Assembly (NCBI GenBank): GCA_036897445.1
Contig: JAYMTL010000054.1
Coordinates: forward strand, 1 to 64,000
DNA: 64,000 nt
DNA from: Pelargonium tetragonum
Taxonomy: Eukaryota > Streptophyta > Magnoliopsida > Geraniales > Geraniaceae
Direction: 5' to 3'
Shown: piece by piece, positions 52,587 to 64,000 of the stretch
Numbering within the stretch: the first letter of the stretch is position 1
How the letters are laid out: the number at the start of each line of letters is the position of its first letter
Position numbers and translations under genes: made by a program
Notes under the pieces: generated by a model
Database searches by the model: none
Told to the model about the DNA's origin: nothing
What the model saw: only the letters and a program-made list of their open reading frames with translations

Positions 52587-55395
52587 TATAAATGAAATCT
52601 CATTTTCGTACCCTTGTAGTTATAGGTTCTTTAAAAAAGGTTATTCGAGCTTTTATTATTTTCTATTTGTCAGTGGCATAGCTCTTATAAAATAAAACCG
52701 ACTGCTTTCTCTTCGTATCCGTTATTTTATTCAGGGTTTCTCGAAATGAAATATATTGTATTTGGGAGCAAGCAAGTCAAAAGAATAAGTTTAAGAAATT
52801 TTATCCGTTTTACACAGTTTTCAAGGTTAAGTCATTTGTTTCTAGTTAAGTCTAGGTGAAAGTCTATTCTTCCTGATCCGGTTTTAGTAGTAAGACAGTT
52901 GGTATGGCAGCTATCACGACTAACAAGAGTATCAAGACAAAGAAGAACTATGAAGCTACAGACTAAAAAGAATCTAGTACAAAAAAATTTTTTTAAACTA
53001 GATCTTGCAGGATGGAATCTTATAACTATAGGTTATACTTATTATAGAGAGCAATTTCAGCTTTCAAGCTGCGCTCTGTGTAAGATTTTTTTGCTTTTTG
53101 CAGGATAAGTTATTAAAATTTAGGAAGGGAGGGTTTAAAAAAGTAACTTGTATAAAAACCCTAGAGTCTCCTGGATTTTTGGAATCCTGCAAATAACTAA
53201 AACAAAATTGATTTAAATCCGTTGCAGATAGGTTCAGATATCAAGTAGCTTGCCTGTTATTCTAAGTTCCTTAGGGGGTTAGTTTTAGGCCTTTGTTCCT
53301 TTAGTAATATAGCATTTCAAAAAAGGCAAATCAACGCCACCCAGTTAGATTGAATAATATAGAAACTTTTTCGCACCCCTGCAATCGGTTTAAAAGACTT
53401 TTTTATTTTTATAAAAGCAAATTTCTCGGCTAGTAAAACTTCGGTCCGGTTTGTTGGTTATGTAAATTTGAAGCTTGGATTCACGGGCACTCTCTCTGTG
53501 GGGGTTTCCTTATTGACTGCTTTCGTACACTCCCCTAAAAGGAAGAGCTGAGCAAAGTAATATGAAAAGAGTAGAACCCTGTTTGTAGTTATTGTTCAGC
53601 ACTCAAAGGTGCAAAGTTTCTTTTATAAATCCAAAAAAAAACCTAAGAAGTACAATATTAAAGGGTTGGGCTTTCCCTAGTAGGATTCTCCTCATATTAA
53701 TTAACGGGTTTTCACAAAGAGTAGTAAGGTAAACTAAGCGGAAAAAAGCCTTCTCAGTACTTTTCTATCTTAGGGTCTTTTTAAACAAAAGGCGATACCC
53801 TAATTGACGCCCCCCTTGTGATAGTAATTCAAAGTTTTCTCTTACAGGTGTCCGGGTAGCTTTACACGCGAGCTTCCTATATACGAGATTCATTAACATG
53901 GAATCATAGGAAAAAGTTTACTAACGGACTAAATTGCAGAATTTATTTAAAAGAGCTCTCTACAGAATATTTAGAGGTCAAAATCTTCCTTATAACAAGG
54001 GTCCTCTGCCTTTTGGCTTTTATTTAAGCCTTGAGAAAGAAAAATTATTATGTCTCTACTAAATTATTTCGGATTTTTTCTATACCTACTAGGATGCCGG
54101 CGAGTCCTGTTTCGGAAAAGTAACGCCTTAACTTACTTATAACAAAAATGAAAGGATTTACCCCAGCAGTTTTATCATATTTTCCAATACAAGAAAAAGA
54201 ATTCGGTTTCAAAAAGGGCCTCGTAAATTTGTCTAAAAAGAAACCTTTTTCATTTGAGACAGGGTCTAAAGTATAATAGAGAGCGCCTAACTACTTTTTA
54301 AGGGTAAACTCATACGTACTAACTAGGAAAATTTAGAATTTAGAGCCCGTACTACAAGACCTTTCCTGCTTTTATTAAAGGAGGCTACTCTATTATTCGT
54401 CGAGGCAGCTTTATACTCTTGTATTGGATGTATCACTATCTATAAAATTTTTCAAGCGTCCTTTTCGTTTTAATTAAGCAGGATTTTAGGCGTTATGCGA
54501 CATCTAAGCATAACTGGACTTTGCTGGAGTATCCTGTAGCGCCGCACTGACTAAAGCATTCTATCTAAACATAGGGCCTGGTAAAGTTCTTCTATAAGCT
54601 AAAAGCAGCCAGGTTTGGAAAGGTAGATACTTATACGTCCTGTATCACTGTAAATACCCCGTTTTTAGGAGTATAAATCAAAAGCATTAAATGTAAATGG
54701 CGAGACTCACTCCTTTTTAGGCTCGGGTATGCTAGCATAATTCTAGTTTCCAACTTACAAGTTAAGGGCTCTCAACTTTTTGGTTTTCATTTTAAAGAGC
54801 GATACTTTAATTTCATTTGGGAATATAAAAAAGGGGGGTGCGAGTTGAAAAGCAAAGCCTTTTAGTGATACCTTAAAACTGAGGGGGTTCTATCAAAGAT
54901 TTTTATCTTTTAAATTCCTAAGGAGAGTCAACTAAATATACTAGAGGACTGCTAAGAATGTATAATTCAGTCCAGAAAATTTTATAAAAGTCTAACCCTC
55001 TCTTACTCTTTATTATGAGTATTAAGATTCTTATTCTAGGCTCCTCCCTTTCATTTTCACAGTCAAGAGTAAGCATTAAGGACTTTTATAAGAAAAGAAA
55101 AACTAGACTTAATTTCTAGGTTTTTCAGGGGTTTAAGTACGGGATAACGTTAGATGAAGCCATCCTATAATAAGTACGAACTTGGCACTACTCGTAGTAT
55201 AACAAAGGTCTTAACTTTTAGAAAATTCTTAGGCTCCTTATAACTTCTTTTTTTATTGGGCTTAAAGCTGTCTTTAGAATCCCTACCAACCTCTTAGAGT
55301 TCCTCTATATTTATTTTGTGTTACAGGATTTAAGACTTTTTCAAAGCTTTCCTTTTCGAAAGAGGCTAGCTTTGCCTTTAGCCCAGCTTTTTGGT

Positions 55396-55411
55396 AAAAA
55401 AAAAAGGGGGG
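55396..55411 (+). repeat. A10-G6 homopolymer junction
   Basis: Ten A followed directly by six G. This is an extreme version of the A-run/G-run left half of the dispersed clusters, without the C-run partner. It could be a half-cluster or simple slippage; length errors in sequencing are also likely here. Confidence 0.4.
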
Positions 55412-56586
55412 ACATATAAGGAGTGTACTTACTTTTCTTTTATATTCTTATATATCTTAAACACAGGGTTTTACTATTCGTGTAAGATCTTTAAGCAAGC
55501 TTTATACAAGTAAAAAAAACTTACGAAACAAGCCCAAGCTAAATAAAAAAAGAATTAGGGCTTCTTTAAGATTATATCTCAACGCTTTTTAATTTTAAGT
55601 AAGAGGCTTACTTTGAAATCTACAGTAACAGCATTCAAAACAAACTAAATTCTCTCGTCTTAGAATATCTGGTAACTTCAGACAGGGCTTAATACCGGCA
55701 CAAAATTTAGAAGAGTAAGAAGAAGCCGTATAAAATTTTCTTTATAGCGTAGAGAAAAGTAAATCAAAAACTCCAGATACAAGGACTCATACTTTTTAGG
55801 TATACACTTATACACTTAGGAAGTCCTTTTTATTTGAAAATAGATATTTAATATCACCGAGATCTTCAAAAGAAAGCTCAAGAGCTTTTTATAGGTGCCC
55901 TTGTGAAGGGCGCCGGTTAAGTTAAGGACCCCTTAAGGTAATAACGACTAAGTAGATATAAAATATAAAGTGACTCCCCGAACCCCCGTTGACCAGTACT
56001 TTGTACCTGCAAAGGAATCTAGTATCCCAAACAGGGATTTTATTAAAGTAAGGGTACGCTAGGAAGTTCTGTTTCTCTTTCTCGTTTTCTTTGTTGTATA
56101 TCTAATTTAGTATAAGAAATGTCGGGTTTTAAAGCGCTTACAAGCCTCCCCTTGTATCCTCAAAGCTCTCCGGATTGGGTAGTATTATTCGATACCCTTT
56201 TAGATATTGCATAAGTTCAGATTTCTTTTATTCCAAAAACTTAAAGGGTTTTCCAGCTCTTGCACTCTAGTGTCTGTAGTTTTAAATAGACAGCTACAGC
56301 TAAGGTTGCTTTCTAAGAGGAGTAAATCTAGATAAATGAAATTGCAGTACAGACTATAACTATACTGGACTGACAAAAATCGAGGGTTTAATTTCGAAGT
56401 GAAGGAGACATTTTCTTTTTTAAGGATTTACCCAAGCTCTGAATTATTCATAATTATAGAAACTCTTGAATCAGAACTAGACAAAATTCCTTATCAAGGT
56501 AGTCAAAATTTCTATATAAAGAGCTCGTATTTACCCCTATCTTTCTTGTACATGAAATTATAGAATTCCGCTATAACTTACTTATA

Positions 56587-56604
56587 TTAGGACTCGAACC
56601 TAGG
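56587..56604 (-). ncRNA. Isolated T-arm-like hairpin
   Basis: On the minus strand, TAGG-TTCGAGT-CCTA closes four pairs around a consensus seven-base T-loop and is preceded by GATGCTC as a possible variable region. I could not find an anticodon arm with a usable loop, nor an acceptor partner for the following AATATAAG. It is more likely a tRNA fragment or chance than a tRNA gene. Confidence 0.2.
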
Positions 56605-57701
56605 AGCATCCTCTCGAATAAACCTTTGATTTGCCGTATGTGAACCTTATTTCACGTAGTAAGCAGTAAGCTCATAAAGCTTTCTCAGTAGTGCGTATAG
56701 CACTTACTATTCCCAGTAACAAGTAAATTCTTTAGTTCAAAAGAAATAGCTAAACAAAAAAAATGAGTATACTTACTCCGAAGTTACACTTACATTAATT
56801 TTTTACCGACTCCTTATTATCTTTTATAAATAGGATTTTGCGAATAAAGTAAGCTGCCGACCCAAGTAGAAGCAGAAAGAGATTTTTTAGTTTTTAATGT
56901 GGATGCCAAAGCTTATAGCAGCTATCTTAATAGAATTCCGTAAGACCCTTCTGAAGGGAAATTTCACCTAGCTTTTTTAGTCTCAAACCCGGCTATTGCT
57001 ATTAAAGGGGTACCTGAATTTCTTTTACCCGTATAAACATAGTAACCGGATTCCCTATTCTTTGAATATCAACACAATGAGATAGAATGCAATTTACTTG
57101 TCCAAGTCTCATAGTGCGGGAAAATTATATCAAAATCTTTCGGAATCTACTTAACACAGATATTAAAAACTTCTTGTATTTATATGTATTATATCGAGTC
57201 CTTTAGAGACGATAACCCGCTGTAAAAAGACCCTGCAATTTGGTAAGGGAAAAAGAACTCAAAAGGTAAGCTTGCTTAGCAAGTCTAATAAGGGATCCTT
57301 TTTTCTTTATATAGTAAAGTATTTGTACTAAGTTAGAAAAATCCAATATAAGGAATTAAGTACATGCAGAATAAAAAGTCTTTTTATACCCCGGGATTCC
57401 TTGATAAAAGGGGTTTGGAGTTTCCATAAATACATAAAAAGCTGCCAAATACTTGTACTAAAAGCACAGAGTAACCTTATTATGAAGGGTTTCCTCCTGT
57501 ACTGTAAGTGGCTTTAAAAGGCAGGGCGTATCCCCTAACCTATACATATTAATTCATGAAATATTGGGATTTCTCCAATTCTTCAAGGGTAACCAGAAAA
57601 TGAAGAAAATTTGTAACCTAGTTTAGCCTAGTTAAAATCAATTTCTTTTTTAGTCTAATTAATGGGTTCTCTTAATTTAAAACCCTGCCTCTTAACCCGA
57701 C

Positions 57702-57715
57702 TATATATATATATA
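57702..57715. repeat. (TA)7 microsatellite
   Basis: Seven TA units, the longest dinucleotide run I noticed. It lies in the middle of a 66-codon minus-strand frame that I regard as chance. Confidence 0.55.
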
Positions 57716-60700
57716 AGTGCACCTGTCCTTATGGGATTTAATAATGTGGGAAGTAGTAAAGTAAAACTTTGTGCGATCGGGGATTCTCTGTGCCTATAAA
57801 TTTGAGTTCTTTTGAAGAGTGTACGGCGCTGCGCTGTCTCGGATGGGATTTCCAACTCTAGAAAAAGACAAGTTCCTTTATGTTACAAAACTTTTTGCAT
57901 TGCTTATTGTAGCTTAAATTAGCTTTGGTTTACATATAGCAAGCAAGTTTTGTTTATCCACGACTAAAGTTAGGTCTCAACCTCTGTAATTAGAATTAGT
58001 TATCTAGGATTTTGCCGAAAAGGGGGAATAACTTTATACCAGAGACTTACTAGTAAACTTATCCTTCTCAAAGGGGATCCTATCTAAAAACTTTGCGGGG
58101 TTTTTGTTTGTTTTAGGAATTGCCTTATTTCTAATTTATATGGATACCCTCAGCTTTGCTAGGCGTTATCAAAGTCTTTTGGATGGCAAGAGTCAGATCC
58201 TAGTGCTCTTAAATCTTTTATGTATACTAAATAAAAGGAAGACCGACCTAAAGTGTTTAGATATGACTTTTGAGTCCCTTAACCTATCTTTATATGTAAA
58301 ACTTAGAATTTAGAATCCCTGGAGATTTAGGAGATATAACAATTCTAGCGGGACTGGAGAGTTCGAAAAGGAAAATCGACTTGATTGACAGAGTCTTGTA
58401 AGCCCGTAAACTTATAAACGGAGACCCTTGTCTTGGAAAATATCACGTAATAGAGCTGCTCATTTCAAGAATATAGATAAGAATTCTAATGCTTTTGATA
58501 AAATAGGTACACTACGACTACCATAAGGGACTCTAAGCAATATATCTTCTAAAAAAAGATATTTTGGATAAATCAGATATGAAGCTAAGCAAATAAAGGC
58601 TGTAATTGCAGGTTTTTATTGAAAGTGTTGACTTAAGGAATTGCTCTTATTTCTTTCTAGACCCTACAAGTCTCATAGTAAAACCATTTTAGAATTCCTC
58701 AGTCCGAGGATAAGTAATAGAGCTGAAAAGAGTATCCTTTTGGAAAGGGGTACAATACTGATTTCAAATAAGGCTTTGTATTTTCTGGGTATTTTGTTAG
58801 TGTTAGTCGATAGAAACTTAATTTAATGTTTAGGGAACCGATTTGATTGAATAAAACTGGTTAAGGAAAAATTTTAAGTAGAGCTTGGTTAGTACAAAAG
58901 GACTTTTGACTAGGTAAATAGGGGCGAGTAAGTCTTGTATAAACTTCATGTTGTGCAGTATTCTGCCAATAGATTCTCGACAATTTTTGTTAGAAAAACC
59001 TATTATCTTTTGTACAAGGAATTCTAGTAGTTACCAATTTTGAAAGGTGAACGGGTTTGAGTTTTTAGAATACTGTGTTGTCTATAGAAGCATGCGTGGT
59101 GTTAATGTCATAATATACTAGTAAAAGGGACCTCTTATTAACATTTGGCTTAGCTATAAAGACTTTGTTTTATTGCTCTTGTTTTTTTTATCCTCAAGGA
59201 GCACCACCCAGATCTAAGGTTCGATTGAGACAAAGTTATAGTTGCTATGGTTTATAGGATTCCGATAGCATGCAAAGTTTGTCTCTTCTAGAATGATTTA
59301 GGCTAGGGGTCGTTTTAAATTAAACTCTTAACTTAAAGCAGTCATGTAAGTGTAAAGCAACGGTTCGGCATATTATACAACGCAAGTTTTTTGTTTTCAA
59401 GAAATACCTTTTCAGTAGATGCTAAGCAAACAAAGCCTTTTTGTGTATGCTATCGGCCTTGTACTGCTCTATACGATAGTACACCCCCTTTAATTTCAGG
59501 TCTCGGATAAGATAGGAACTTCCGGAATGCTTTACCCTATATGGAAGGGTTTATAACCTACTTTCAAGAAAATTAGATACAAATGTAACTGAACAACCAG
59601 AGGTACAAGGTTTCATCCTAGCGCCCATAAGGGGTCTCAAAAACTTAAAGGTGTAATAGAAAATTCTTAGATATGTAAAAAAAATCTCGCATGTATTACT
59701 CAGTAAGCCAAGACTTAATTATTAATAAAATAAAGAAAAAGCTTAAACTCAAAATTACACTAGATCAAGGGACCCCTAGCTTGATTAGGAACCAGTAGAT
59801 AGCCAATCACTCTTATTTATGCTTATTCTACATAAAACTTAGAGAGTACACTAGAGTTCTAACTAAAGAACTAAGCAACTATTCTATTAAGAAATGTCTA
59901 TTTTGAGATTTTCACTGTCCGAGACGGCGTCAAAATTTGTATTACTAGATTCGTCTTAACTTTGACTAGGGAGCTAGGCCCCTAATTGTTATTCATTCGC
60001 TAGGAAAACTCTTATGTATAGGGGTTGTTGTGTAAGTAGTATTCTAAATTTTTAGATTACGCAATCCCATACTACTTTTATCCGATATAGCTCAACGAAA
60101 CTTAGAACTTATTAACATTGCATAAGTGATATCAAAGAGTGATGGACTCGCACAGTAATTCGAGTGATGTTAAATCCCGGCTTCTCAAGTGAATTGGAGT
60201 AGAATATTCAAAAAGGAAGCTTTTTCTTATGAACTTGTGCCGGTTGATTTTGCTGACTTATTCTTTGATCAAGTATAACTGGTTTGATTACATACCCTAT
60301 ATTAGATTAGATATTGAGCGGTTCTAAAGAGAGTTTCTCATCGAAAGGAAACCGAGATTTTTAAGGTAATCCCTTTCTTAAACGCGGCATTTAAGGAGGC
60401 TTGGAATTTTGGGTCCTCTGTAAGGAGGTTTCACTAGTTTTATTAGCCTTAACAGAACGACTTACTTTATACTTTATGGGATTTTTTATTTGTAACAAAC
60501 AAAAAGAGAAGTACTTTTAGAATAAGGAGCCCTTTTTTAAGACGAAACTCTTGCTGTGTTTAAACCACTCAAGGTTATCAGAGGAAAATCTTAATAGGCC
60601 CCTTCTCGTCAAATTTTAGAGTGCTTCCTTTAATTCCGATTTGAGAAACTTTCTAAGGCTTTTTAGTTGTAGGAGACCCAAGGCCAAGAACTTTTCACGA

Positions 60701-63700
60701 TTTCATTTAGTAATTGCTTTTTAAAGTTTAAAGAGGGAGATAATAGAGTTGCCAGTTCAAGAAGTATTAAAACTTATAAATACAGGGCGTTGCCTTGAGG
60801 AAGTCCTTGTTATCGTCCTAATTCATTTTCTTTTAAAGAGTCCAAGACCAAAGTTTCAGAAACCTTTCCCTTTTTTCTTGCCCAAAAACTAAGATCTATT
60901 CCCTTAAATACCTTACGGCGACCTTTGTTTACACCTATTTAACCTTCTACTATTTGCCACTTGGAGAGTTCTCTTTACTTACTATTCTGAAACATTACCT
61001 ACCAAGAATCTAACTTAAATATAACTATAGAATACTTTTCCAAATTCTTTTATTACATTAGTCCTTGTTTTACTTCCTGAAAAACGAGAGTCTAGAAGGG
61101 ACTCATAAACCCAAATAAGAAAAGTAAACCATGCAGTACCCCCTTATAAGACTCCTTGCAAATACAGTTGCAACATTTTAACTTAACTAAAAAAAAAATG
61201 AAACAATCGAGTTCAGATTAGAAGACACTAAATCTTGTGAACGGACTCTGCGGCGAAATTAACCCTGTACTTTCGGGCCCTTGCAATATTAATTCATCTT
61301 TAAGCTTAGGAATAACTACCCAAGAGGGCTTTGCCTAGCGAAACCCTCGAAGTCCTTGATTGATATAAGAAGCTCCTTGTATTGTAATGATTCCAAAGAT
61401 GAGCGGCGTAACCCATAGCAATTCCACTTAATGCTGTAATTTTATTAAACCGAGACCTAATTTAACAAGATACCCTTAGATAAAAATTGTTGGCCAAGGA
61501 ATGTGAAATGAATGCTTGCTCAGACATAATTAGAAGCGATTGTCTTACTTTTCTTGGTATGTCCCCTTCCTTAGTATTAAAGTGAAAGCTTCTTATAAGT
61601 AAAAGGGGGTAAAACCTACGAGGAAATTCCCTTTTTGAAAAAAGATATCATTATACAAAGTGAATGCAGACTTTATATTTGACTTTGGCTTGACGAATAA
61701 AAACTCCAATTTTACAACAAAGTAAGAGAAAAGAAACCTAGGAAATAGATAAGAAACGCGACTTATTCTTCAAGAACTTTATAACTAAAGTATTATGACT
61801 AGCCCTCAGATATTTGCAAAGAAGCATTCAGTTCTGATCTGTAGTACGCAAACAAGGACTCTTGCTCAATAGGTATTCTACGCATTTTATGCTATTTCTA
61901 TAAGGAATTCTCGGTTATAAAAAAGATTCTAAACATCGGGGGCGGCAAAACTTTATTAGAGGCTTTTTATTACTACACTGGATTTAGGCTAAGACTTTAC
62001 TATAGAATTATTTTGTAGTTTCGACTCTTGGATCTAAATTTCTTTGATAATAGGTTATCCTAGGTATGATGTAGAATATTTTATTAAGATTCTTCGTTTG
62101 TCTTACTCGTACTGCTGGTAATAAAATTCCTCCGCTAAAGAGCAGCCCGTTTTCAAATGAGCAGCTTTCGTTGAAGATATATAATGGGGCTCGGATTTTC
62201 TAAGGCATACAGGTTTAAACTTGTTCTTAAAAAACTTTTCGGTAATCAAATTACAAGGGTAGAATTACTCCCAGGAACTTATAACTAATATAGAGCTTTT
62301 TAATATTACGGACCTTTTCTAAAACTCTATAAATTTAGACTTAGACATCAGGTCGGGGTTTTATATACTTATTTTATATCATATATCAGAAACATAGTCT
62401 ATCCGTAAAAACCGTAAAAAGACTCTTTTGGTCCGTCAAGGTGTAGACTCTTAATTTGTTACCCGCAAAAATTTCCTTTTGTGCTAGAGTATTACCTTAT
62501 TTTTAAAGAAACTTTCTTACCAAAGAAATGAAACGAATGCTTGAGATTTTTTTATACCAGGTGTCTTCCTCAGCGTGGCGTCAAAAGTTATATATATACG
62601 TACATACGAAAAGGGATCCGATACTAGAAATAGAATCTAAAAAATTATACATAAAGGTGTAATCCGTATAGAGACTCAATGTTATATTCTCTAGTCAAAC
62701 TTAGTTGCTAACCCCAAGACTTTATATGAAACAGGTGTAGTTAATCATAGCATATATCTATCCTTACTTTGTTTAAGAGCATAAGTTTTTCCGCAAGCTA
62801 TAAGGCTTTTTCATTAAATCTCTAGTAAACCTTTAAAAAGTTACATGTTTTATATACCTAGGGTCCCGATATCCCCGGTTAATTTGTCAGTAAAGTTAAA
62901 CTAAGGGATTCCTAAATAAAAGGATATTTTCTCTTTAGTACGAGTTTGATTTGAAGGAAGATTACTATATACTAGAGCTTTTCTTCTTTTTATGAGTCCG
63001 TGTTAGCTATTCTATTCGAGATAGGATAAAATTTGTGATAAGGGTTAGCTCAAGTCTCCCTTTTAGTAATAAGAACTTCCCCTACTTTATGGGTATTCTG
63101 AGCAGAAGCATTTCTTTTTATATAAACGGAAGTGTTTTTAGCGGGGAGATAATCTCTTTATATAAAGTTTACTTTTACTAGAAATTAAGATATAATCCTG
63201 GGCAGTTATTTACTCTAGTTCCGGGAAGATTTTCCAAACAAAAAGAATTTTATAACAAAAGTTTCAGCTATCTAGTACTTAATAACACCTGACAAGACAT
63301 ACGTAAATTCTACTTCTAGAAATTCAGAAAGCTAGTTCCAAAAGCAAGGACTCTTTTTTTTTCGGTATTATATGCCTTAATCCTAATTTAGAGACTCCCT
63401 TTTGATATTGTACGAAAATTTCATTTTCATTCTAGTTTTGGGTTTACCTTTTGTGGCCTTAACCATCTAAAAACTGAGGAGACTTAGAAGTTAGAAAAAA
63501 GCTTTCGCTTGAGGGAGCCCCTTGTAGTACAATACACTCAGAGTTTCTTTTGTGTATATATTCTCGTACCCAAACGCTGAAAATTTCTTTGGATAGCTAG
63601 AACTCTCTAAGCCGTGACAGGATTCGAAACTAAGCGAAGAGAGACGAATCTATCTAATACCTCATGCTTAATTACAAAGCTAGAGAGGATTCTTACTATT

Positions 63701-64000
63701 CTACTCTTACAGACACTATAACTATTAGGAGCCTTCCTTACTTTACAAACCCAAACAAGAGGAAAAAGCATAGGGAAATAAAGCGGGGGCTTAGAAACTT
63801 AACAATGAAAAACTTTATAAAAAGAAGAAATTCTTAACACAAGCACAAGTCTGCTAAAGCGTTGAGTGAGTGTGAATGTACCAAATATATAGTGAAATAC
63901 TACCAAAAGAGTGAGATTCCCTACTTATTATTTTTTGTTAAAAGGGGTAAATAAGAACTTGGGCAAGCTATGTAAGCATCCTCTTTGTTTTTCTTAAAGA

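Larger units (their letters stand above)
42640..55395. other. Gene-free AT-rich sequence with G/C clusters
   Basis: No gene is supported. The longest frames are 73 codons (49059-49280 minus) and 69 codons from TTG (52899-53108 plus). The latter encodes a basic peptide starting in an Arg-rich stretch that I do not recognise. G/C clusters include 50249-50256 and 52579-52586, and a TA repeat lies at 42724-42735. A T10 run follows GGGC at 48358-48367. I see no rRNA or tRNA here. Confidence 0.6.
55412..64000. other. Gene-free AT-rich sequence
   Basis: No gene is supported. The longest frames are 69 codons (58104-58313 plus) and 66 codons (57655-57855 minus), without recognisable products. A TA repeat lies at 57702-57715 and a T-arm-like word at 56587-56604. 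A minus-strand TTCGAATCCTGTCAC word near 63609-63623 recalls the end of organellar tRNA-Pro but has no tRNA body. Otherwise only scattered G/C clusters are seen. Confidence 0.6.

Noticed and set aside
58889-58908. TTAGTACAAAAGGACTTTTG, resembling the sarcin-ricin loop of large-subunit rRNA
   Set aside because: Key loop bases differ and neither flank resembles large-subunit rRNA. A similar partial likeness near 9330 also has no rRNA context.
43437-63020. Exact 14-bp repeat CTATTCTATTCGAG at 43437-43450 and 63007-63020
   Set aside because: Dozens of 14-base matches are expected by chance; no further shared flank.
1-64000. Search by eye for CRISPR arrays, insertion-sequence ends, long terminal repeats and tandem arrays
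   Set aside because: No regularly spaced repeats, no long inverted ends and no recognisable mobile-element protein were seen.

Overview
This 64 kb window is AT-rich (about 35% G+C from hand-counted lines) and I can support no protein-coding gene in it. The longest ATG-bounded open frame on either strand is 116 codons and only about two dozen frames reach 60 codons. That is roughly what random sequence of this composition should give. The longest frames show no codon-position bias in the ones I checked, no recognisable protein motif and no operon-like arrangement. I recognise no rRNA, no intact tRNA, no CRISPR array, no insertion sequence and no long direct or inverted repeat.

Three things stand out. 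First, short G/C clusters of the form (A)GGGG-NN-CCCC(T) are scattered through the whole window, including perfect palindromes such as GGGATCCC, GGGGCCCC, GGGTACCC and CCGGGATCCCGG, far more often than a 35% G+C background allows. Second, there are a few tRNA-like relics. The best (18188-18238, +) matches the variable-loop/T-arm part of plastid tRNA-Pro(UGG) as I remember it, but lacks its anticodon arm. Others, on the minus strand at 1726-1794, 27574-27632 and 56587-56604, are weaker. Third, two segments differ sharply in composition: a G-rich island at 29401-29520 with a canonical G-quadruplex motif, and about 1 kb (34321-35340) in which C outnumbers G by more than two to one at unchanged G+C.

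Layout: 1-29.4 kb is gene-free sequence with G/C clusters and the best tRNA relic. 29.4-29.5 kb is the G-rich island. 29.5-33.3 kb is plain AT-rich sequence. 33.3-35.3 kb holds the two longest same-frame neighbouring open frames, followed by the strand-asymmetric segment. 35.3-64 kb is again gene-free with G/C clusters. A hairpin with a 16-nt loop occurs in two related copies (7841-7878 and 15534-15567).

Organism: not identifiable from the sequence alone. Long gene-free DNA with dispersed short G/C palindromes and decayed organelle-type tRNA pieces best fits a greatly inflated organelle genome, such as a green-algal plastid or mitochondrion. A dinoflagellate mitochondrion would fit the lack of genes but not tRNA relics. 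AT-rich nuclear intergenic DNA of a protist cannot be excluded, and by reading-frame statistics alone the window resembles random sequence. No cooperating gene set can be described because no gene was found.
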